Both the position numbers and the translations under genes were made by a program. From the NCBI GenBank assembly GCA_947258465.1, contig CAMYIQ010000105.1, forward strand, positions 1 to 11,772: a stretch of 11,772 bases of DNA, read 5' to 3'. This document shows, piece after piece, positions 7,512-11,772 of this stretch (its first letter is position 1; every line of letters starts with the position of its first letter). Source of the DNA: an uncultured Erythrobacter sp. (GTDB taxonomy: Bacteria; Pseudomonadota; Alphaproteobacteria; Sphingomonadales; Sphingomonadaceae). The notes under the pieces were generated by a model. The model had not been told where the DNA came from, did not search any database, and saw only the letters and a list, made by a program, of their open reading frames with translations.

Positions 7512-7970
7512 TTAGCTGCGACCCCTGGGCTCGGGACTTTCGGGCATGTCCGTTTCTTCTATTGGTTCCTGCGCCGGTTCGGGCGCGGACATATGCTGAT
7601 CTGCCGGCATAGCGGCGGCGCGGCTTTCGATTGTCGACCAAGCCTGGGTGCGAGCGACTTCGTCCATCTCGACCAGTGTGCGCCGATCGGCATCCCTCAA
7701 GCGGAAAAAGAGATCCTGCCGCTCTGGCGTGAGCGTCCAGAAATACTCTTGCGCATCGGGAGACCAGCCCTCGAAGGCGTCTTTGCGCTCTTCCGGCCAC
7801 GCCTCCATGGCAGCCGAATGTGCCGGTGTCCGATCGGCATCATGGACCTGCTGAGGCATGGAATGGCTCTGAGCGCTATGAGCCGGATCGGCCTCCACCT
7901 CCTGCGCCATGGCAGGAATGCTTATGGTGGCGAGCTGGCCACCGACTATATACCAAAATGACTTACGCAT
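7512..7970 (-). CDS. Exported protein of unknown function with 11-residue repeats
   Basis: No named family recognised. The 152-residue product starts MRKSFWYIVGG and has a signal peptide with probable cleavage after AMA (residue 22), so it should be periplasmic or secreted. Residues 28-56 are low-complexity and contain four His (31, 36, 43, 51) and two Met. Residues 59-102 form about four imperfect 11-residue units, with F66, F77, F88, L99 and W69, L80, L91, M102 spaced exactly 11 apart; the middle units read SPDAQEYFWTL and TPERQDLFFRL. The tail (118-152) is rich in Pro and Glu and looks disordered. A longer frame starts at 7994, but AAGGAG at 7977-7982 decides for the ATG at 7970. It resembles small sphingomonad hypotheticals; a loose likeness to LTxxQ/Spy-type periplasmic proteins is only an impression. 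Confidence 0.75.
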   Translation of the reverse strand: MRKSFWYIVGGQLATISIPAMAQEVEADPAHSAQSHSMPQQVHDADRTPAHSAAMEAWPEERKDAFEGWSPDAQEYFWTLTPERQDLFFRLRDADRRTLVEMDEVARTQAWSTIESRAAAMPADQHMSAPEPAQEPIEETDMPESPEPRGRS

Positions 7971-7976
7971 GGGATT

Positions 7977-7982
7977 CTCCTT
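7977..7982 (-). promoter_or_regulatory. Strong Shine-Dalgarno that fixes the start at 7970
   Basis: On the minus strand it reads AAGGAG, 6 nt before the ATG at 7970. It is one of the best ribosome binding sites in the window. It lies inside the longer open frame that begins at 7994, and so argues against that upstream start. Confidence 0.75.
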
Positions 7983-8070
7983 GGAATCTGACATGCGCGA
8001 CGAACGCGACCCGGTTACCCGCCCCGTCGGGATGAACGGACGATGCAGACCATGGGAAAGGCACGCAATA

Positions 8071-8090
8071 GGACGGGGCCATCCCCGTCC
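8071..8090. other. Perfect 8-bp GC-rich inverted repeat
   Basis: GGACGGGG, a 4-nt spacer (CCAT), then CCCCGTCC. Neither strand has a T-tract after the stem, so it is not a standard intrinsic terminator. It sits about 100 nt upstream of the 7970 start, where it could be a 5'-UTR stem-loop, an operator, or a back-up to the terminator at 8164-8202. These roles are inference; the repeat itself is plainly seen. Confidence 0.45.
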
Positions 8091-8163
8091 CGCCCCGCAA
8101 ACGCCTGAGCGTCAGACGTGACGATTTCGGGCCGGGATGAAAGTGAGATCGCTCGTTAATGCC

Positions 8164-8202
8164 AAAAAGGAAAAGGGCGAGGCCGCCATGGCAGCCCCGC
8201 CC
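8164..8202 (-). terminator. Intrinsic terminator of the 8262-8624 gene
   Basis: Read on the minus strand, the stem arm GGGCGGGGC pairs with GCCTCGCCC. Inner GCC/GGC pairs continue the stem to a 2-nt centre, and a T-tract TTTTCCTTTTT follows at once (8174 down to 8164). The pairs that are G-U on the minus-strand RNA would be A-C mismatches on the plus-strand RNA, so the fold favours leftward transcription. It begins about 60 nt after the stop codon at 8262-8264. Confidence 0.8.
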
Positions 8203-8214
8203 CCTCCAAGCGCC

Positions 8215-8242
8215 GCGCTCATACTTTCCAAGAAAGGAGCGC
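8215..8242 (-). other. Bulged stem-loop in the 3' untranslated region
   Basis: GCGCTC (8215-8220) pairs with GAGCGC (8237-8242). After a 3-nt bulge, CTTTC (8224-8228) pairs with GAAAG (8232-8236) around a 3-nt loop. It starts about 20 nt after the stop codon of the 8262-8624 gene and precedes the terminator, giving that messenger two stem-loops in its 3' end. No T-tract is attached, so it is not the terminator itself. Confidence 0.5.
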
Positions 8243-8261
8243 GAGCTGAAAGCTTCCTGGA

Positions 8262-8624
8262 TTATCTGCCCGGCTTTTTCGCAGGCAGCTTACCCGGTAT
8301 TTCGCTGGCGGGCTTACCAGGCCAGTATTCCAGCGGGCGATTGCCGGTTTTGTTCTTCGCCCAGCTATTGATGCAGCCGTCTTGCTGTTTGGCGCTGCAT
8401 ACCGGAAGGTTATCGCCAGAAGCGGCCTTATAGCTCGACGGGGTGGTCTGCGTTACCTCGCGGGCGACGAAACGCGGGGCCTGCGTATTGGCATTCGCGG
8501 CGGCGGTAGTAGCCGTGGTCGCCGTCTCGCTCGCATTGGCGTTTTGTGCAACGGCGGGGGCAGCGGTGAAAGCAAGCGCTGCAGCGCCTGCGGCCATCAA
8601 TTTGTGCATCGGAGAACTCTCCAT
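8262..8624 (-). CDS. Small exported two-cysteine protein of unknown function
   Basis: No named family recognised. Up to 120 residues. A signal peptide is clear (MHKLMAAGAAALAF...APAVAQ) with probable cleavage after AVA. Two ATGs are possible: 8624 (AGGA 8 nt upstream) and 8609, which begins directly with the signal peptide and has GGAG 9 nt upstream. The shorter form (115 residues) looks the more natural protein; the longer one is listed to cover both. The mature part starts with an Ala/Thr/Asn-rich low-complexity stretch (about 22-45 in the short form), then LPVCSAKQQDGCIN with C71 and C79, then a Pro-Gly-Lys-rich basic tail ending KKPGR. The two cysteines could form a disulphide in the periplasm. 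Similar short proteins occur in sphingomonads as far as I recall. A strong terminator follows, and uvrD diverges upstream. Confidence 0.72.
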   Translation of the reverse strand: MESSPMHKLMAAGAAALAFTAAPAVAQNANASETATTATTAAANANTQAPRFVAREVTQTTPSSYKAASGDNLPVCSAKQQDGCINSWAKNKTGNRPLEYWPGKPASEIPGKLPAKKPGR

Positions 8625-8648
8625 TTCCGTTTCCTACACGCATGATTA

Positions 8649-8693
8649 CGCAAGAGCGGGGTGGAGGGTTCCGAGGCGCCTCTTGCGCCCCGC
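8649..8693. repeat. Overlapping inverted repeats upstream of uvrD
   Basis: Three inverted repeats are interleaved. CGCAAGAG (8649-8656) pairs with CTCTTGCG (8680-8687). GCGGGG (8656-8661) pairs with CCCCGC (8688-8693). GAGGCGCCTC (8673-8682) is a perfect 10-bp palindrome. They lie in the gap between two divergent genes, 31 bp before the likely uvrD ATG. They could be an operator or an RNA fold in the uvrD leader. There is no T-tract, so an ordinary terminator is unlikely. Confidence 0.4.
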
Positions 8694-8723
8694 ACAGGCG
8701 TTCCCTACCTGTTCACTCAGATT

Positions 8724-11033
8724 ATGACTTCCGAAATCGCCCCTGCAACCGCACCGGAAAATGCCCGGATTCCCACCTATGCGGAGCGTTTGAACGAGCC
8801 TCAAAGAGAAGCCGTTCTGACCACGGAGGGGCCAGTCCTGATGCTCGCTGGCGCCGGAACAGGCAAGACTGCGGCGCTTACCGCAAGGCTGGCTCACCTG
8901 ATCGCAACACGCCGCGCCTGGCCCAGTGAGATCCTCTGCGTAACCTTTACCAACAAGGCCGCGCGCGAAATGCGCGAGCGGGTGGGTCGGCACATCGGCG
9001 ATGCAGTCGAAGGAATGCCCTGGCTCGGCACTTTCCATTCGATCGGCGCGCGGATGTTGCGCCGCCATGCCGAACTTGTGGGGCTCGAAAGCAATTACAC
9101 TATCATCGACACCGACGACCAGCTGCGGCTTCTCAAGCAACTGATCCGAGAAAACGATCTCGACGAAAAGCGCTGGCCTGCGCGTCAACTCGCCGGGCTG
9201 ATCGATCGTTGGAAGAACCGTGGGCTCAACCCAGGCGATCTCGATGCAGTGGAAAACGAAGCCTATGCCAATGGCCGTGGCGCGCAGTTCTACAAGCTCT
9301 ATCAGGACCGGCTGAAAACGCTCAACGCCTGCGATTTCGGCGACCTGCTGCTGCACATGCTGAACATTTTCCGCCAGCATCACGACGTGCTGGCGCAGTA
9401 CCAGCAGCGTTTCAAATACATTCTCGTCGACGAATATCAGGACACCAATCAGGTCCAGTATCTGTGGCTGCGCCTGCTTGCGCAGACCCGCAAGAACATC
9501 TGCGTGGTGGGGGACGACGACCAGTCCATCTATTCATGGCGCGGCGCAGAAGTCGCCAATATCCTCAAGTTCGAAAAGGATTTTCCCGGCGCTGCGGTGA
9601 TCAAGCTGGAACAGAATTATCGCTCCACACCGCAAATCCTCGCCGCCGCCTCGGGCCTGATCGACGCCAATAGCGAACGGCTCGGCAAGACCTTGTGGAC
9701 CGAGCTTCCGGCGGGCGAGAAGGTGCACGTCATCGGCATATGGGACGCCCCCGAAGAAGCGCGCCGCGTGGGCGAGGAAATCGAACGTCTCGAATCGGAA
9801 GGTGCGCCGCTGGACGAGGTCGCGATCCTGGTGCGGGCGCAATACCAGACGCGCGAATTCGAGGATCGCTTCATCCAGATCGGGCTCAACTACCGGATCG
9901 TTGGCGGTTTCCGCTTCTACGAACGGGCCGAAATCCGCGATGCGCTGGCCTATCTGCGCACCATCGCCCAGCCCGCCGACGATCTGGCATTCGAACGCAT
10001 TTACAATCAGCCCAAACGCGGCCTCGGCGCGAAGACGCTGGAGGCGATGCGCCGTCATGCGCGCCGTATGCAGGCTCCGCTGGCAGCCGCCAGCCTCGAT
10101 CTGTGCGAAACCGACGAGCTGCCGACGCGGGCGAGGAACAGCCTTGTCGGCCTGCTCGGACAGTTCGTGCATTGGCGCGAGATGGCAGAGACAGTCACCC
10201 CCTCGGAGCTGCTGCGCACCGTACTCGCCGAAAGCGGCTATGAAGAGATGTTGCAGAAGGACCGCAGCCCGGAAAGCGCAGGCCGACTGGAAAACCTCAC
10301 CGAACTCGCCCGCGCGATGGAAGAATACGAGACGCTCGGCGATTTCCTCGAACATGTCAGCCTTGTGATGGACAATGATCGCGGCGATGACGGCGAAAAG
10401 GTTACCATCATGACCATGCACGCCGCCAAGGGTCTCGAGTTCGACCACGTTTTCCTGCCCGGTTGGGAAGAAGGCGTCTTCCCCAGCCAGCGGTCTATCG
10501 ACGAAGGCGGGCTCGCCAGCCTCGAGGAAGAACGCCGCCTCGCCTATGTCGCAATCACACGCGCCAAACGCCGCTGCACGATCCTGCATGCGGCCAACCG
10601 GCGCATATACGGGCAATGGACCAGCTCGATCCCCAGTCGTTTTATCGGAGAGCTGCCTGAAGAGCAGATCAAGAGCGAGACGACAATGACCGGCGGCGCA
10701 TCGTTGTGGCGGGCCAATTGGAGCGAGACCGAGGACCCCTTTGCGCATGTCTCGTCGAACCGGCCCGATCGCTCCGGCGCGCGCGGTCCAGGATGGCAGC
10801 GGGCGCTATCCACCGGCTATGACGCGACACCCAAACGCCTTGCCGAGCCCGGGCGCAGCGCCGCGAGCTTCGCCGCCAAGCCGCGCAGTGATATCGCCAT
10901 CGGCGCGCGCGTATTTCACGACAAGTTCGGTTATGGTTGCGTCACCGGCCAGGAAGGCAACAAGCTGACGATCGAATTCGAAAAGGCGGGCGAGAAACGG
11001 GTACTCGACAGTTTCGTGAAGCTGGCGGACTAG
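8724..11033 (+). CDS. uvrD: UvrD/PcrA/Rep-type superfamily 1 DNA helicase
   Basis: This ATP-driven 3'-5' DNA helicase acts in nucleotide-excision and mismatch repair and in clearing stalled complexes. Starting at the ATG at 8724 gives 769 residues. In order: Q motif LNEPQREAV (23-31), Walker A AGAGTGKT (42-49), GTFHSIGARMLRRH, Walker B DEYQDTNQ (236-243), GDDDQSIYSWRGA (263-275), LEQNYRS, MHAAKGLEF (565-573) and YVAITRAKRR (608-617). A C-terminal Tudor-like domain, which binds RNA polymerase in PcrA, follows (ARVFHDKFGYGCV to the end). The frame is open further upstream, with a GTG at 8661. That start would add 21 residues without family likeness and would run through the inverted repeats, so the ATG is preferred, although neither start has a clear Shine-Dalgarno sequence. 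All motifs are intact. Confidence 0.93.
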   Translation: MTSEIAPATAPENARIPTYAERLNEPQREAVLTTEGPVLMLAGAGTGKTAALTARLAHLIATRRAWPSEILCVTFTNKAAREMRERVGRHIGDAVEGMPWLGTFHSIGARMLRRHAELVGLESNYTIIDTDDQLRLLKQLIRENDLDEKRWPARQLAGLIDRWKNRGLNPGDLDAVENEAYANGRGAQFYKLYQDRLKTLNACDFGDLLLHMLNIFRQHHDVLAQYQQRFKYILVDEYQDTNQVQYLWLRLLAQTRKNICVVGDDDQSIYSWRGAEVANILKFEKDFPGAAVIKLEQNYRSTPQILAAASGLIDANSERLGKTLWTELPAGEKVHVIGIWDAPEEARRVGEEIERLESEGAPLDEVAILVRAQYQTREFEDRFIQIGLNYRIVGGFRFYERAEIRDALAYLRTIAQPADDLAFERIYNQPKRGLGAKTLEAMRRHARRMQAPLAAASLDLCETDELPTRARNSLVGLLGQFVHWREMAETVTPSELLRTVLAESGYEEMLQKDRSPESAGRLENLTELARAMEEYETLGDFLEHVSLVMDNDRGDDGEKVTIMTMHAAKGLEFDHVFLPGWEEGVFPSQRSIDEGGLASLEEERRLAYVAITRAKRRCTILHAANRRIYGQWTSSIPSRFIGELPEEQIKSETTMTGGASLWRANWSETEDPFAHVSSNRPDRSGARGPGWQRALSTGYDATPKRLAEPGRSAASFAAKPRSDIAIGARVFHDKFGYGCVTGQEGNKLTIEFEKAGEKRVLDSFVKLAD

Positions 11034-11044
11034 GAGCAACGGAC

Positions 11045-11065
11045 GCAGGGCAAGCGCGCCTGCCC
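11045..11065. terminator. Weak hairpin between convergent uvrD and DEAD-box genes
   Basis: GGGCA (11048-11052) pairs with TGCCC (11061-11065) over an 8-nt loop. An alternative stem is GCAGG (11045-11049) with CCTGC (11059-11063). No T-tract is found on either side, so a bidirectional terminator role is only a guess from its place in the 48-bp gap between convergent stops. Confidence 0.25.
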
Positions 11066-11081
11066 CGTGAGCGATACGAAC

Positions 11082-11772
11082 TCAGGTTGCCGAGATATCG
11101 AGGAAGGCCGGCCTAGGCCCGTTCCATTCGCCAGCCGCAACCGGCGCGTCGTCGTCATCGCGGCGCTTGCGTGGTTCGCCCTTGGATTTCGTTTTGCGTG
11201 CCGGCTTCTCGCGGGGAGACCCAGCCTCTTCGCGCGGCTCGGGGCGGCGCTTGGGCTCGTCTTCCCGTTTCGCGTCCTTCTCGACCAGGTCGACCCTGAC
11301 ATCGTCCTTGCCGAAAACCTTGATTGCGGCTCCGGTCAGCGTCTCGACATTGGAAATTGCTTCCGCGTCTTCTTTCGCGACGAATGTGAAGGCGCGACCC
11401 TTGGCCCCTGCCCTGCCCGTACGACCGATGCGATGGACATAATCGTCGGGATGCCAGGGGGTGTCGAAGTTGAAGACGTGACTGACACCTTTGATGTCGA
11501 GCCCCCGTGCGGCGACATCGGAAGCCACCAGAATGTTGATGTCGCCCGCTTTGAACCGGTCCAGTTCCTTCAACCGGTTCGACTGATCCATGTCACCGTG
11601 AATCTCGCCGCTGCGGAAGCCGTGCCGCTGAAGGCTTTTATTGAGCTCGCGCACGGTGGTTTTGCGATTGGCGAAGACGATCGCCGTTTCCACATGATCG
11701 TGGTTGAGCAGCCAGCGCAAGGTCTCGCGCTTCTGGCGGCTCTGGACCGGAACCTTGAAGGTCGTGATGTCC
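11082..11772 (-). CDS. DEAD-box RNA helicase, C-terminal part (RhlE-like; 5' end outside window)
   Basis: DEAD-box helicases use ATP to unwind short RNA duplexes in ribosome assembly, cold adaptation and RNA decay. The frame is open to the right edge, and 229 residues of the C-terminal part are visible. These hold the second RecA-like domain: AIVFANRK (motif IV region), GEIHGDMDQSNRLKELDRFK, DVAARGLDIKGVSHVFNFD (motif V) and HRIGRTGRAG (motif VI). Motifs I to III, including DEAD itself, lie outside the window. After the helicase core comes a tail of about 70 residues dense in Lys, Arg, Glu and Pro, then a DDDD run and a terminal PAFLDISAT. Such basic tails usually add non-specific RNA binding. 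The match is closest to the RhlE group, but the paralogue cannot be fixed from this part. It converges on uvrD. Confidence 0.93.
   Translation of the reverse strand, partial: DITTFKVPVQSRQKRETLRWLLNHDHVETAIVFANRKTTVRELNKSLQRHGFRSGEIHGDMDQSNRLKELDRFKAGDINILVASDVAARGLDIKGVSHVFNFDTPWHPDDYVHRIGRTGRAGAKGRAFTFVAKEDAEAISNVETLTGAAIKVFGKDDVRVDLVEKDAKREDEPKRRPEPREEAGSPREKPARKTKSKGEPRKRRDDDDAPVAAGEWNGPRPAFLDISAT

Larger units (their letters stand above)
7971..8261. other. Structured non-coding stretch between two exported-protein genes
   Basis: About 290 bp without a credible gene. From right to left, in the direction of transcription of the flanking genes, it holds a bulged hairpin (8215-8242), an intrinsic terminator (8164-8202), a short inverted repeat CGTCA/TGACG (8110-8123), a perfect 8-bp hairpin (8071-8090) and the Shine-Dalgarno sequence of the next gene. 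Short open frames on the plus strand here have no family likeness and no ribosome binding site. The promoter of the 7512-7970 gene must lie in the part left of 8164. Confidence 0.6.

Noticed and set aside
7116..7961. 281-codon plus-strand frame across the end of rsmD and the exported-protein gene
   Set aside because: It is a frame-shifted read of rsmD joined to the antisense of the signal-peptide protein. It has no family likeness, whereas the minus-strand gene has a signal peptide and a strong Shine-Dalgarno sequence.
7909..8121. Short plus-strand frame in the non-coding stretch
   Set aside because: No ribosome binding site and no domain, and it runs through the 8071-8090 hairpin.
9534..10748. 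404-codon open frame antisense to uvrD
   Set aside because: It is a shadow of the helicase, whose motifs run unbroken on the plus strand; the antisense product has no family signs.
11045..11065. Strong bidirectional terminator after uvrD
   Set aside because: The stems are only 5 bp and no T-tract lies on either side; kept only as a low-confidence feature.
1..11772. Mobile element, prophage, toxin-antitoxin pair, CRISPR array or defence island
   Set aside because: I saw no transposase, integrase, phage, Cas, restriction or toxin motifs, no regularly spaced repeats and no tRNA-flanked junction. The gene content is mostly conserved housekeeping.

Overview
This GC-rich window looks like an ordinary chromosomal segment of an alphaproteobacterium, most likely of the order Sphingomonadales (Erythrobacter/Sphingomonas type). 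The reasons are the trpA-accD-folC order, the sequence style of FolC and UvrD, and two small exported proteins that resemble sphingomonad hypotheticals. This is inferred by eye; no database search was possible. There is no rRNA, tRNA, CRISPR array, insertion sequence or prophage gene.

Layout. (1) Positions 1-2738, plus strand: the 3' part of trpA (tryptophan synthase alpha), accD (acetyl-CoA carboxylase beta carboxyltransferase) and folC (folylpolyglutamate/dihydrofolate synthase). They are packed tightly enough to be one transcript, and trpA and accD overlap as ATGA. (2) Positions 2735-4932, minus strand: a 584-residue AmpG-like major-facilitator permease followed by a 125-residue PilZ-domain protein. 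The folC and pilZ stop codons interlock. (3) Positions 5004-7504, plus strand: a Rieske non-haem iron oxygenase alpha subunit, diverging from the permease, then an RluB-type 23S rRNA pseudouridine synthase and rsmD (16S rRNA m2G966 methyltransferase). The last two overlap as ATGA and form a ribosome-modification pair. (4) Positions 7512-8624, minus strand: two small exported proteins of unknown function. Between them lies about 290 bp of structured non-coding DNA with the only convincing intrinsic terminator in the window. (5) Positions 8724-11033, plus strand: a full-length UvrD/PcrA helicase. (6) Positions 11082-11772, minus strand: the C-terminal part of a DEAD-box RNA helicase, running off the right edge.

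Most of the window is housekeeping: amino-acid, fatty-acid and folate synthesis, rRNA modification, DNA repair and RNA unwinding. I see no clear undescribed multi-gene system. The points most worth a second look are the exported protein with 11-residue repeats at 7512-7970, the structured non-coding stretch beside it, an Asp-to-Asn change in the AmpG signature motif, and the competing inverted repeats in front of uvrD.
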